DNA of 64,000 nucleotides, from contig NZ_FNNV01000014.1 of assembly GCF_900106745.1 (NCBI RefSeq), positions 1-64,000 of the forward strand, in the 5' to 3' direction. Both the position numbers and the translations under genes were made by a program. Below are positions 34,736 to 43,552 of this stretch, piece after piece. The notes beneath the pieces were generated by a model. The model worked only from the letters and a program-made list of their open reading frames with translations, was not told the DNA's origin and made no database searches. Within the stretch, counting starts at the first letter, position 1. Every line of letters starts with the position of its first letter. This DNA comes from Paenibacillus sp. CF384 (GTDB lineage: Bacteria > Bacillota > Bacilli > Paenibacillales > Paenibacillaceae).

Positions 34736-35626
34736 TTAATTCAGGGAGCTAAACAGCTTCTGGCCTTCTCGAACCCAAGGGTAAATAAAAATCTGAAAGG
34801 TATACATGATCGGAAGCCCTGCTATGGCAAATAACAAGTAGGATGTCGTTTCCTTGCGACTGTCCTTAGCCAACTCCAGCTTCTCCTTGTAATCTTGAAT
34901 TCGCTCTCGCAGCAGCTCATAATACTGCTCGCTCCCGTGGAGCCGCAGGGAATCGATCGTCTCGACGAAGCTCAGCCCCTCTTCGGTTCCAAGCCGCAGC
35001 TTAAGCCGCCTTAATGCCCCTTCTGCATCGTGGTACCACTCGCCAAGCAGCATCTGAAGCTCGCTACGCAAGGTGCGCGTGTAAGGCAAACAGCGCATCA
35101 GCTTCGTATGAATATGAAGCGATGAACCTGCCAGATAAAGCAATTGATTGCTGACGACATAAATCTCCTTGGTCATCCGCTCTGCTCTCGTCTTCCGAAT
35201 CGCTTCCAGCCAAGGAAGATCCCAGAGCAAGAACAGGATTACGATAAACAGCAGTAACGGCGCGCTTATACGCGGCAAAGCATTCCATTCCACATAGGTG
35301 AAACCGTACGCTGCTGCCGACCAGATCGGGACAAGCAGGAAGAAGAGTCTGCGCAGCAGCACATACAGAGCCGCATCACCTGTATAGCCGCATCCGGCGA
35401 GTAGTCGTTCCCGCTCCTTAAATGAGCTGCTTTCACGACTGATTCTCGCAAATGAAAGCCACTGATCACTGACCGTTTTCTTCCGCCAATGCTGCATGAT
35501 TACATGCACATAACGCGGCTTCTTAAACGTCAGAAGCTTCATCAGGGAGACGAAGAGCAGGAATAACACTGCATATTGGCCGCCAAGCGCTGCCCACATG
35601 ACGAGTTTCGCAATAGAGTCACTCAT
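34736..35626 (-). CDS. Tad pilus inner-membrane platform protein (TadC-like)
   Basis: A 296-aa GspF-like membrane protein. An N-terminal helix is at about 12-32, two helices near 90-140 and a C-terminal one near 262-284, with a cytoplasmic helical domain between them (MTKEIYVVSNQLLYLAGSSLHIHTKL to DYKEKLELAKDSRKETTSYL). TadC and TadB form the platform on which the TadA ATPase acts. It follows tadB by 19 bases. Confidence 0.78.
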   Translation of the reverse strand: MSDSIAKLVMWAALGGQYAVLFLLFVSLMKLLTFKKPRYVHVIMQHWRKKTVSDQWLSFARISRESSSFKERERLLAGCGYTGDAALYVLLRRLFFLLVPIWSAAAYGFTYVEWNALPRISAPLLLFIVILFLLWDLPWLEAIRKTRAERMTKEIYVVSNQLLYLAGSSLHIHTKLMRCLPYTRTLRSELQMLLGEWYHDAEGALRRLKLRLGTEEGLSFVETIDSLRLHGSEQYYELLRERIQDYKEKLELAKDSRKETTSYLLFAIAGLPIMYTFQIFIYPWVREGQKLFSSLN

Positions 35627-35645
35627 AGTTGACTATGAACCTCCT

Positions 35646-36584
35646 TTACATTTTCTTGCGAGATAACCATAACCCCATAACGAATGAGCCGAAAATCATC
35701 ATCCCTGCGTTAAGCAATAAATCTCGCCCTGCCGGATCGACAATATAATAGTGGTAAGCATTCTCAGGATTGTAATGGAAGTTGATCCCGATGAAGAGAA
35801 GGAGAAACAGGATCGGCGAGAAGTTCGCGATACGGATCTCGAGCAGCTTATTGCGCTCCTGCTGGTTGGCTCTGCGCGCCTTGCGCATATCGGTAATCAA
35901 GTCCTTTAAGTTGGCAGCGATCGGATGTCCCTCTGCCAGCCCTGCACGGACTATATTCACAAAATAATCCGCCCACACATGTCCAAGCGATGCCGCAAAA
36001 ATTCGCAAACTGGCTTCATCATCGCCGCGGACGGATACATTCCTGTACAGCTGCTCGAACACAGCTTGCATAGGACCAAGAAGCCGCTTCTCTTCTACCG
36101 TCCGCTGAAGCGCCGATTTAATCTGCCTTCCCCCGCTGACGAGGCAACATTGATAGAACAGCTCCACTGCGGGCAGGAAATCGATTCGCGTCTTCATCTG
36201 GCGGTGCACCAGCATCGTCCGAAGCAGCATATACGGCGCCGTGACCATCACACCGCCAAGCATGGATGCTCCTTTGGCGCTTTGGAAAAACAGCGCCCCG
36301 AAGGATAGGCCAATTAGCAGCAGAAGCAAACTTGCAACGGCAAATGAGACAGGACGCCAGCTCAGCTGCAACGATTCAAGCAGCTCAGATAGATGGCGAT
36401 ACGTTCGATCGAAGCGCTGAAGAAAACGCGTAAACCGTTCATGAACACCACGATCTCTTCGATAATTCAGGCGATTGATGACTTGCTGCCGATGCAGCCA
36501 TATGCCCATTATTCCTCGAACAGCAACAAATACGGCACCGAAGAGCGCAAAGATGAATGTAAGCAGCCCCAGCTTGACAATCAT
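35646..36584 (-). CDS. Tad pilus inner-membrane platform protein (TadB-like)
   Basis: A 312-aa GspF-like protein. Hydrophobic helices are at about 3-25, 82-102, 105-125, 255-272 and 285-306, with the family-type stretch LPAVELFYQCCLVSGGRQIKSALQRTVEEKRLLGPM between them. Its ATG overlaps the tadA stop by four bases. It should interact with TadC and the TadA ATPase in pilus assembly. Confidence 0.8.
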   Translation of the reverse strand: MIVKLGLLTFIFALFGAVFVAVRGIMGIWLHRQQVINRLNYRRDRGVHERFTRFLQRFDRTYRHLSELLESLQLSWRPVSFAVASLLLLLIGLSFGALFFQSAKGASMLGGVMVTAPYMLLRTMLVHRQMKTRIDFLPAVELFYQCCLVSGGRQIKSALQRTVEEKRLLGPMQAVFEQLYRNVSVRGDDEASLRIFAASLGHVWADYFVNIVRAGLAEGHPIAANLKDLITDMRKARRANQQERNKLLEIRIANFSPILFLLLFIGINFHYNPENAYHYYIVDPAGRDLLLNAGMMIFGSFVMGLWLSRKKM

Positions 36585-37996
36585 TTCGGCTCAACCCCCG
36601 CCATGCGCACGATATCCGGCATCCATACGGGATCCCATTGCTCCACAGACAGCGTCGTCATCCTAACCTGCGCCGCCGCCGACGGCCCCTGTGGATACCG
36701 CCAATCGCCAAGATTCTCATCGAATACAGCCCAATCTCTGACAAACACTACACCGTCAGCCCATCCCATTTCCGCTAATCGGACCAGCCGGCGTCGCCCT
36801 GCAGCAATACGCATTTCAATTCCAATCTGAGTCACATATTCAGCAATCCGTTTCGTCAGCCTCTCCGGGTTCATCCCCCGGCCATCGAGCATGCACATAT
36901 CCGCAATCGCTTCGGGCACATCCTCCAGCATATTGGCATGCAGCGTTGTCATGCTGCCTGCATGTCCTCTCGTACACGCTCGCACATAGATGTTGGCATC
37001 CTCATCTCGAATCTCGGCATGAATAATGCGCTGTGGCGACTGACGCAGAGCCAGCTTGAAGGCCTGCGAAGATCGATGCATCGCATCTTCCTCGTCTGCT
37101 TCATATTCAATCACATTCTTCTTTGGGAAATCCCGCATCAGCATCAGCTCATGCCTGCCCTCAATGGTTACAATCCGCTCCTCGTCCGGCAACTCACCAA
37201 TCAGCGCCTTGATGAGATTCGTCTTGCCGGAGTTCGTTGGGCCAATGACAACAAGGTTGAATCTTGCTTCCAGAATGGCCAGCAGCATCCGCCGAAGCCG
37301 CTCATTAATCGTTCCAAATTCCTCTTGCCCCAGCTGTTCCAATTCAAATCGCCTAACGGTATAGAATCGCAATGTCAGCGTAGGCTGAGCCGTAAACCCA
37401 TGGCCGGTCATCGTGACCCGTGTCCCGTCTCGAAGCATCACTTCCGCCCATCGTTTGCGCGGATTGATGCGATCATTATTGTAGAGCACTAAGTTCTGCT
37501 GAATCCGCTCAACCTCGCGAAGCGATTCAAAGGCATAGTGGGACGGCGTACTCCGTCCGTCTCGCACTTCGAATATCCTCGTGCCCACGACCTGAATTTC
37601 CTCCAGCCCTTCCCGTTTCTGCAGCACCAGCTCCAGCACGCTCATTCCGATCACTTCGGCGAACAGTGCCTCCGCAAGCGTCGAATAAGGATGCTGATAG
37701 CCGGGCAGCTCGTGAATCCGCTGCCGAAGCAGACGATCTGCAATAACCGCGAGAATTCGCTCCCGATCGTACGTGTACCCAAGCACCGCTCGATTCAAGC
37801 TCTCGTTGTATTCACGCCGCTCTTCCTCTGTCTCGCCGCGCGGCAACGCCAAGTAGGCACGCACGTCTTCCGATAACCGGTTAAAGTCCCGCTGTGCATC
37901 ATGCTCTGTTGCCGGGGCAGCAGCCTCAGTTGCCGACTCAACCGCCAGCAGCTTCGCCGAGAAGGCCGATGGCGAGAAGCGCCCGTCGCCTTTCAT
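36581..37996 (-). CDS. tadA: Tad pilus secretion ATPase (TadA/CpaF)
   Basis: A 471-aa type II/IV secretion ATPase. Walker A is GPTNSGKT (residues 252-259), the Asp box lies around VTIEGRHELML, Walker B is RIIHAEIRD and the His box is RGHAGSMTTLHAN. The N-terminal ~230 residues form the all-alpha/PAS-like part typical of CpaF. It powers pilus assembly at the inner face of the membrane. Start and stop overlap the neighbouring genes by one and four bases. Confidence 0.9.
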   Translation of the reverse strand: MKGDGRFSPSAFSAKLLAVESATEAAAPATEHDAQRDFNRLSEDVRAYLALPRGETEEERREYNESLNRAVLGYTYDRERILAVIADRLLRQRIHELPGYQHPYSTLAEALFAEVIGMSVLELVLQKREGLEEIQVVGTRIFEVRDGRSTPSHYAFESLREVERIQQNLVLYNNDRINPRKRWAEVMLRDGTRVTMTGHGFTAQPTLTLRFYTVRRFELEQLGQEEFGTINERLRRMLLAILEARFNLVVIGPTNSGKTNLIKALIGELPDEERIVTIEGRHELMLMRDFPKKNVIEYEADEEDAMHRSSQAFKLALRQSPQRIIHAEIRDEDANIYVRACTRGHAGSMTTLHANMLEDVPEAIADMCMLDGRGMNPERLTKRIAEYVTQIGIEMRIAAGRRRLVRLAEMGWADGVVFVRDWAVFDENLGDWRYPQGPSAAAQVRMTTLSVEQWDPVWMPDIVRMAGVEPK

Positions 37997-38868
37997 TAGG
38001 AGCTGACTCCGCCGCGATGGGTTAGCAGCTTCTTATACCAAGGCTGCACCGTCATCCTCATTTGCCGTTTCAAGCCGTAATGCGCAATGAGTTTACTTGA
38101 AGGCTCCTTCATGACCGCCTTCCCTCTCTCGTCATGAAGCAGCCACTCGTCGAGTGTTCCGCTATCAAGCTGTGATAACATCGGCTCCGATAATGTCAAC
38201 TCACCTAGAAACGCAACTCCGAGCTCTTTACAAATATCCTTCACATGAAATCCTCCTCTGCCCCAGGGCTGATGTATTATAATCGCTTCATAATCGTGAG
38301 GAGCAACGCCGTACATAGCGGAAAGCTGCTTGATCCAGCGCTGTCCGTCCTCCTGAAAGTGAGACAACGCGCTTGTCGTTACGATAATCCGTTTATGTGC
38401 CTTACGAAGCGCACATAGTGTGGCTGCATTATCCCAATACGCACCGACATCCGCAATCACGATGCCGAAAGTCTGCTCAGCGACAGCGAGCAAATGCTCC
38501 ACTTCTTCGATGGTAAAAAACTCTGCCTGATCTCGCATAATGTTGCCGAACAGCACATGCAGATCAGCTGCTCCTCGGCAGCGATGCATGGAACGAAGCA
38601 GTTTATCCGGCTGCAGGGAACCGGTAAGCAGCTCAGGTCGCAACGAATCCAATGTTGCACTGGGCTTATCTACACCTAGGAAACGATGCGCCTTCGCACT
38701 CTTGAGATTCAGGCATAGATACCCAACGGACCTCCCGCTTTCCTCTGCAATTCGGCAGGCCGAAGCGAAAGCCGCAGCAGTAGTACCGATATTAGGTGTC
38801 GTACCTAGAAAAGTGATGATCGGATTGGATGTCGCGGCACCGGCTACGGCTACGGCATAATCATTCAT
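37996..38868 (-). CDS. CpaE/TadZ-like MinD-family protein with altered P-loop
   Basis: A 290-aa protein of the ParA/MinD superfamily, in the CpaE/TadZ position of the locus. The strand before the P-loop is PIITFLG, but the loop reads GTTPNIGTTAA (22-32) instead of KGGxGKTT, so the catalytic lysine is missing. A VIADVGAYWDN block takes the Walker B-like place and VTTSALSHF follows. It probably localises the pilus machine rather than hydrolysing ATP; that is inference. It overlaps cpaB by four bases and tadA by one. Confidence 0.75.
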   Translation of the reverse strand: MNDYAVAVAGAATSNPIITFLGTTPNIGTTAAAFASACRIAEESGRSVGYLCLNLKSAKAHRFLGVDKPSATLDSLRPELLTGSLQPDKLLRSMHRCRGAADLHVLFGNIMRDQAEFFTIEEVEHLLAVAEQTFGIVIADVGAYWDNAATLCALRKAHKRIIVTTSALSHFQEDGQRWIKQLSAMYGVAPHDYEAIIIHQPWGRGGFHVKDICKELGVAFLGELTLSEPMLSQLDSGTLDEWLLHDERGKAVMKEPSSKLIAHYGLKRQMRMTVQPWYKKLLTHRGGVSS

Positions 38869-39587
38869 CGCGTTCCCCCCTCGGCTGCCGCAATAGCCAG
38901 CGATTCGGACGAGTAGGCAATCACCACTTTGCTCTTGCCGCCTTTACAGATCGAATCGAGCTTCAGCCACTGCGCCTCCGTCAGATTAAGATTGACGGCA
39001 TCAATCATGCCGTTCGCATCACGTCTGGCGGCATACATGCCTTCTTTGTCCGAGTTGGCTAACGACATCAAGTTCGAATTGCTTGTATCGTCAATTTCGA
39101 GATTACCCGATGTTTTCACTGAGGCAACCGTTACCGATTCAGCAAACAACCTGGCAGATGCCACAGACTCTCCCGATAAATACAGCATCACTTTGTCTCC
39201 GGCACGAATGCCATTCGAGACGGAGAGGACATAGTCTCGCGGGATTTGAAAGGTGGCTTGCTCTCGGCTTGGCAGCAACCGGAACTTGTCCACCTTCCAG
39301 CTAAGCAAAGGCTCATTAGCTCCCAGAGGTACGATCACCTCCATGCCGTTCATCTCTTCTTCATGCAGAAACATCTCCGGAACGTAGGATGCTTTGGCAA
39401 TCTGCTTCACGCCAAGCATCTCCGTTGTCAGCCGCTCTCCGGCATCTACGAAGCGAACCGGCACGATGACATTCACCGTCTCTTGAAATTTCACCTGACG
39501 CAGCTGCAGAACATATACTCCGTAGACAAGTAAACCTGACAATAGGGCTGCCGAAACGGTAACCCCTATATGACGCTTTCGATTCAT
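38865..39587 (-). CDS. CpaB/RcpC-like SAF-domain protein
   Basis: A 240-aa protein with one N-terminal membrane helix (about 8-28) and then a SAF domain (NVIVPVRFVDAGERLTTEML through LGANEPLLSWKVD), followed by a beta-rich C-terminal part with ISVSNGIRAGDKVMLYL-like strands. CpaB/RcpC proteins act outside the membrane in Tad pilus assembly. The ATG at 39587 has AAAGGA 6 bases upstream. It is the first gene of the nine-gene operon. Confidence 0.78.
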   Translation of the reverse strand: MNRKRHIGVTVSAALLSGLLVYGVYVLQLRQVKFQETVNVIVPVRFVDAGERLTTEMLGVKQIAKASYVPEMFLHEEEMNGMEVIVPLGANEPLLSWKVDKFRLLPSREQATFQIPRDYVLSVSNGIRAGDKVMLYLSGESVASARLFAESVTVASVKTSGNLEIDDTSNSNLMSLANSDKEGMYAARRDANGMIDAVNLNLTEAQWLKLDSICKGGKSKVVIAYSSESLAIAAAEGGTR

Positions 39588-39629
39588 GGCAATTCCTTTC
39601 CGCAGCTCTTCAAATAGCGATAAACAAAA

Positions 39630-39672
39630 AAAGAACGCAAGCAGGGGCATGGAGCCCAAGCTTGCGTTCTTC
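39630..39672 (-). terminator. terminator between the bactofilin genes and the Tad operon
   Basis: AAGAACGCAAGC pairs with GCTTGCGTTCTT across a ~19-base loop and is followed on the minus strand by seven T. Only 42 bases separate it from the first Tad gene, too few for a separate promoter. Confidence 0.88.
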
Positions 39673-39700
39673 GCATAGCGGTCGCTAAAAATCTGCTACT

Positions 39701-39730
39701 ATAATATTGAACTCATAATAACAGACCCAA
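39701..39730 (-). promoter_or_regulatory. possible promoter of the Tad operon, upstream of the terminator
   Basis: On the minus strand, TTGGGT (39730-39725) and TATTAT (39706-39701) are 18 bases apart, after the 39772 stop. If used, its transcript would have to pass the terminator at 39672-39630. The -35 match is moderate. Confidence 0.4.
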
Positions 39731-39771
39731 TTATCACTGTCTAGCATAAATTGTCATTTTCTCAAAAATTG

Positions 39772-40443
39772 TTATCTTTTCATTTCCTCATTCACAACCG
39801 ATGCCTTATTTACCTTCAGCGACTTCCGATACTCGACCAGCCCAATTCTGCACCCTGGTCCGATGACCACGTTCGTTCCTCTTACAACATCGGCAGTCGT
39901 ATGCTCCAAGTAAATATTCTCGCCTTCGATCAGCTCGCTGTTCAGTTCCATCGAATGCGGCTTTGTAAACCACTGCTTCATTCCGCCCCACTTGCTCTGC
40001 CGAACATTGATCCGTCCGCCCCCAATTTCCTTGGCGTGACAAGGACCCCATGGACGAATCTCCACTACATTCGCACTTAATAAGCCGTGAATATGGAACC
40101 CGCCTCGAACGTCAAAGTATTCAGCCTCGCATTCTCCAAGAACGGCCAGCTGCCCCCGTACCTTCAGCGACTTGCTGCGAATGCTGCCTGTCGTATCCAT
40201 CTCGCCAAGCACATTCATCTGGGCGCCATAAACATCGCCTCGAACGGTCGTTTCCCCCACCTGGCGATAAAGGCCGACCTTCAAATCGCCTGATACGGTC
40301 AGGTTCCCCATGCTATGAAGGGATTCACTCTCTATCGAACCGAGCACTTGCCCTTCACCCAGCACGCGTATACTCTCATAATAACCGCCGGAGGTTGAGC
40401 CTGTTCCGGTAATCCGTACTTTTCTTCTGGTCCCCGTCATCAT
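39772..40443 (-). CDS. bactofilin-like protein (BacF/YhbF type)
   Basis: A 223-aa protein made mostly of short beta-solenoid repeats: ESIRVLGEGQVLGSIESESLHSMG, LTVSGDLKVGL, TTVRGDVYGAQMNVLGEM, and so on. This is the pattern of polymer-forming bactofilins, and of B. subtilis YhbE/YhbF in particular, which are encoded as a pair as here. It is paralogous to the next gene upstream. The start is ATG at 40443, 6 bases after GGAG; three alternative start codons lie within five residues. Its role may be a scaffold near the pilus machine (inference from position). Confidence 0.72.
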   Translation of the reverse strand: MMTGTRRKVRITGTGSTSGGYYESIRVLGEGQVLGSIESESLHSMGNLTVSGDLKVGLYRQVGETTVRGDVYGAQMNVLGEMDTTGSIRSKSLKVRGQLAVLGECEAEYFDVRGGFHIHGLLSANVVEIRPWGPCHAKEIGGGRINVRQSKWGGMKQWFTKPHSMELNSELIEGENIYLEHTTADVVRGTNVVIGPGCRIGLVEYRKSLKVNKASVVNEEMKR

Positions 40444-40463
40444 CTGCATCTCCACCTCGCCCC

Positions 40464-41156
40464 TTATCCGAAAATCCGCTCTCGCGAGCGAACAACCGCA
40501 TCCGGATGGACAATGAGCTCCGACTCGAACTCGACGCGGTCAATTACACAGCCTGCGCCAATCTTAACTCGTCTGCCGCGCACAATTGTTGCTGTAGTTT
40601 CAACCAACTGGATATCATCGCCTTCAATGTGATCTGCGCGAAGTTGAGTTTGCCATGTTGCAGGTAAAATCGATTTCATCAGTCGTTTAAGTGTCCCGCT
40701 GCTTGTAATCATGATGCTGATTTGCTTGGCGCGAATGACTTCCGCTCGTACAGGACCATCCATATAAATATGCAGACGCTCCGCATCGAGCACACCATCC
40801 ACGGTCATCGCACCTCTAACATCGCATCCCTGCGTCCTGCAATCACCTTGAATTTTCACAAAACCATTCGCTTGTAAGTACTCACTATCCACATGACCAC
40901 GAATCGTAGACTGACCCTCAATCTTAGTCATGACCGCCTTCACCGAACCATCCACGGTCAACTTGCCCGACGCTTCGAAGCTCTCTTCTACACGAATGCT
41001 GCCTTTCACCTTAGCCAAGCCGTTCATCTTAAAGGAATAGCAGTCCAAGCTTCCGTCTACTTTGCTGACACCTTCGAGCTCAACGCGGTGAAAGTCCCCT
41101 CCGCCAGTCGTACCCACGCCTGCAATTGCAAAATCCGGTCGATTCATTGTCGTCAT
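40464..41156 (-). CDS. bactofilin-like protein (BacE/YhbE type)
   Basis: A 230-aa beta-solenoid protein with repeats such as HRVELEGVSKVDGSLDCYSF, MNGLAKVKGSIRVEESFEAS and GKLTVDGSVKAVMTKIEGQS, ending with TATIVRGRRVKIGAGCVIDRVEF. The C-terminal block is shared with its neighbour, so the pair arose by duplication. The ATG at 41156 (MTTMNRPDFAIAG) is preferred because GGAGG lies 9 bases upstream; an ATG two codons earlier is too close. There are 20 bases to the next gene. Confidence 0.72.
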   Translation of the reverse strand: MTTMNRPDFAIAGVGTTGGGDFHRVELEGVSKVDGSLDCYSFKMNGLAKVKGSIRVEESFEASGKLTVDGSVKAVMTKIEGQSTIRGHVDSEYLQANGFVKIQGDCRTQGCDVRGAMTVDGVLDAERLHIYMDGPVRAEVIRAKQISIMITSSGTLKRLMKSILPATWQTQLRADHIEGDDIQLVETTATIVRGRRVKIGAGCVIDRVEFESELIVHPDAVVRSRERIFG

Positions 41157-41282
41157 TCTCATGACCCTCCATCCATTCCATATGTTACTTTCATTATGGA
41201 TGGAAACGACGCTTTCAAACAGCGGCGCAGGATGGAACATAAGCTACGTCCGAAGACTGATATCCTTGCTATGTAAATGGAC

Positions 41283-41325
41283 AAAAAAAACAGAGCCATC
41301 CGGCCCTGCTGTCGTGTGATGCTCT
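41283..41325 (-). terminator. terminator after ndoA
   Basis: AGAGC-ATC pairs with GAT-GGCTCT with one bulge, followed on the minus strand by eight T. It lies 6 bases after the ndoA stop. Confidence 0.75.
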
Positions 41326-41330
41326 TCAGT

Positions 41331-41681
41331 TCAAAAATCGATTAGACCGACACTGATTTGAAGCGCCTCGTCTACCTTACGCATCGTCTCATCATCCAGA
41401 TGAGTGATCTTGTCAGTCAGACGCTGCTTATCAATCGTGCGGATCTGTTCCAGAAGCAGAACGGAATCACGGTCAAATCCATGCAACGCCGCATCAATCT
41501 CCACATGTGTCGGCAGCTTAGCCTTCTGAATCTGGGCCGTAATGGCTGCAACAATGACGGTTGGACTGAAACGATTGCCAATATCATTTTGAATTACCAG
41601 AACAGGACGAACGCCCCCCTGTTCAGAACCGACAACAGGTGACAAGTCCGCAAAAAACACATCGCCGCGTTTAACGATCAA
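41331..41681 (-). CDS. ndoA: mRNA interferase toxin EndoA (MazF family)
   Basis: A 116-aa protein equal in length to B. subtilis EndoA (NdoA). The N-terminus [33 protein letters not shown] is diagnostic, with the catalytic Arg in GGVRP, and the Thr in VAAITAQIQ is also conserved. It cuts mRNA at UACAU in the characterised homologue. It is the second gene of an antitoxin-toxin pair, 3 bases after the antitoxin gene. Confidence 0.95.
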   Translation of the reverse strand: MIVKRGDVFFADLSPVVGSEQGGVRPVLVIQNDIGNRFSPTVIVAAITAQIQKAKLPTHVEIDAALHGFDRDSVLLLEQIRTIDKQRLTDKITHLDDETMRKVDEALQISVGLIDF

Positions 41682-41684
41682 GCT

Positions 41685-41966
41685 TTACACCCCGCTTACG
41701 AGTCGGCCGAGCGTATCGCCGGCATCTTCCTCCGCTTGAAAAGCTTCCGACGCCATCACTAGGTTGATTTTTGCCATTTCCAGATAGCCTCGCTGCATCG
41801 AATCGCGAATTTGTCGTTTCTTCCGCTCGATCAAATACAATTTCATAGCCTGACGAATGAATTCGCTTCGGTTCGAGTTTTCTTTGGCGACGATTCCGTC
41901 GACTTCCTCCAGCAAATGATCCGGTAAACTGATCATAATCCTTTTGGTATTTTGCAAATTGGCCAC
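41685..41966 (-). CDS. ndoAI: antitoxin EndoAI
   Basis: A 93-aa ribbon-helix-helix antitoxin: RIMISLPDHLLEEVDGIVAKENSNRSEFIRQAMKLYL, followed by a toxin-binding tail. It neutralises EndoA and usually represses its own operon. The GTG start is preceded by GGGGGTG at 8 bases. It follows alr after 237 bases, the same order as in B. subtilis (ydcC-alr-ndoAI-ndoA). Confidence 0.93.
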   Translation of the reverse strand: MANLQNTKRIMISLPDHLLEEVDGIVAKENSNRSEFIRQAMKLYLIERKKRQIRDSMQRGYLEMAKINLVMASEAFQAEEDAGDTLGRLVSGV

Positions 41967-42030
41967 CGAACTCGCACCCCCAAAACATTTCCAGCAAAAA
42001 ACAGTAACAGTATGTCATTGTTTGGTCCGT

Positions 42031-42036
42031 ATTATA
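42031..42036 (-). promoter_or_regulatory. possible -10 element of ndoAI-ndoA
   Basis: A perfect TATAAT on the minus strand about 65 bases before the ndoAI start, inside the 237-base gap after alr. No good -35 is visible at 16-18 bases. The rest of the gap shows nothing recognisable except a short hairpin at the alr stop. Confidence 0.35.
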
Positions 42037-42203
42037 CACCTTCATATGTATGCAGACCGTATAGCAAGTATGCTGCACCCGAAGATAAACGATTTAGACC
42101 GACAACAAAGAACATCTTAACAACATTATTCGAGATAAGACGATAAAATCCTTTAAATCCATTGAAAATCCTTAGCAGGTAATTCGTTCCTCCTGCATCG
42201 CGC

Positions 42204-43388
42204 TTACAGGAGGGGATTCGTCACAGCAACAACTTGCTGCCCTCGCATATATACGCGCGGTACACGCGCTGCGACCATACAGATGACTTCATAATTGATC
42301 GTGCCGAGCTTCTCTTCGAATTCCTCTGCAGAGATCACCTCGTCGCCTTGCCTGCCCATGAGCACAACTTCCTCACCGACTTGAACGGGACCTTGTTGAG
42401 CGGCATCAGCATCATCCAGCGCTATCATACACTGGTCCATACAAATCGTGCCGAGTACTCGTGCACGCTGACCACGCAGCAGCACTTCTGCCTTACCTGA
42501 CAGCATGCGGCTAAAGCCATCCGCATAACCAACCGGGAGCGTTCCGATTCTCTCGTTGCCTTTCGTCACATAACGTGTACCGTAGCTGATTCCCCAGCCC
42601 TCCGGCACATCCTTGACCATTACGACAGCCGTCTTGAGTGTCATGACAGGTTCAAGCTGAACGCGTTGCCGATTGCACTCAGCGGAAGGATATAAGCCGT
42701 ACATGCTAATACCAAGGCGCAGCATGCCGCCGCCCATCTCCGGTGTATCAATTCCGGCCGCACTGTTAGCAGCATGAATGATTGGAATATGAAGATCTGC
42801 TGCCTTAAGCTGTTTGACGAACGTAGAGAAACGCTCATATTGCAACTGCGTATAACTTTTATCGGCTTCGTCTGCTTTCGCATAATGCGTAAACAAACCT
42901 TCGACATGAATGCCTGGCTGTTCCATCGCGCGCGAAATAAACGCCAATGCATCCTCACCAGCAAGCAGGCCTAATCGTCCCATGCCCGTATCGATTTTCA
43001 CATGAACAGCGAGTTTCTTATCGGCTGCCGGCAATGCTGCCGCAGCTTCCAAAATTTCATCGCTAAAAAGCGCAATTGCGATGTCCGCATCCCGCGCAGC
43101 AGCTAAGCCTTGCGGCGGTACATAGCCAAGTACCAGAATGTTCGTCTTAATACCGGCCTGCCGGAGTTGAAGTGCTTCATCAAGAAAAGCGACACCGAGA
43201 AAATCAACGCCGCAGCGTTCGGCTTCCCGAGCCGTTTCAATGGCGCCATGGCCGTAAGCATTCGCTTTCACCGATGCCATAAGCTTCATGCCTTCAGGCA
43301 TTGCCCGGCGAAAAGACTGCAAATTATGAGAAAGCGCATCTAAAGATATCTCTGCCCGAGTAGGGCGATAATAAGCGTTCACATCCAA
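42204..43388 (-). CDS. alr: alanine racemase
   Basis: A 394-aa PLP enzyme that makes D-alanine for peptidoglycan. The PLP lysine is K41 in MASVKANAYGHG and the second catalytic base is Y269 in WGISYGTRYV. Length and the N-terminal YYRPTRAEISLDALSHN are standard. The start is TTG 4 bases after GGAG, or a GTG two codons later at a spacing of 10; both keep the protein intact. Its neighbours ydcC upstream and ndoAI downstream match B. subtilis. Confidence 0.96.
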   Translation of the reverse strand: MDVNAYYRPTRAEISLDALSHNLQSFRRAMPEGMKLMASVKANAYGHGAIETAREAERCGVDFLGVAFLDEALQLRQAGIKTNILVLGYVPPQGLAAARDADIAIALFSDEILEAAAALPAADKKLAVHVKIDTGMGRLGLLAGEDALAFISRAMEQPGIHVEGLFTHYAKADEADKSYTQLQYERFSTFVKQLKAADLHIPIIHAANSAAGIDTPEMGGGMLRLGISMYGLYPSAECNRQRVQLEPVMTLKTAVVMVKDVPEGWGISYGTRYVTKGNERIGTLPVGYADGFSRMLSGKAEVLLRGQRARVLGTICMDQCMIALDDADAAQQGPVQVGEEVVLMGRQGDEVISAEEFEEKLGTINYEVICMVAARVPRVYMRGQQVVAVTNPLL

Positions 43389-43407
43389 CTTGCTCCACCT
43401 TCATTTC

Positions 43408-43446
43408 CAAAAAGTAAACGCCCGCCTTGGTGAGGGCAGGCGTTTA
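43408..43446 (-). terminator. terminator after the ydcC-like gene
   Basis: TAAACGCCCGCC pairs with GGCAGGCGTTTA (one mismatch) across an eight-base loop, with TTTACTTTTT on the minus strand. It lies between ydcC and alr. Confidence 0.85.
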
Positions 43447-43552
43447 TCTTATTAACCCGTAACCTATATGTTAAACGTTTTTGCTTCCTGATGTCAATGA
43501 ATTGGAGGGTTTAACAGGCTCGATTCAGGCTGGAAAATGTTTATTGTACACA

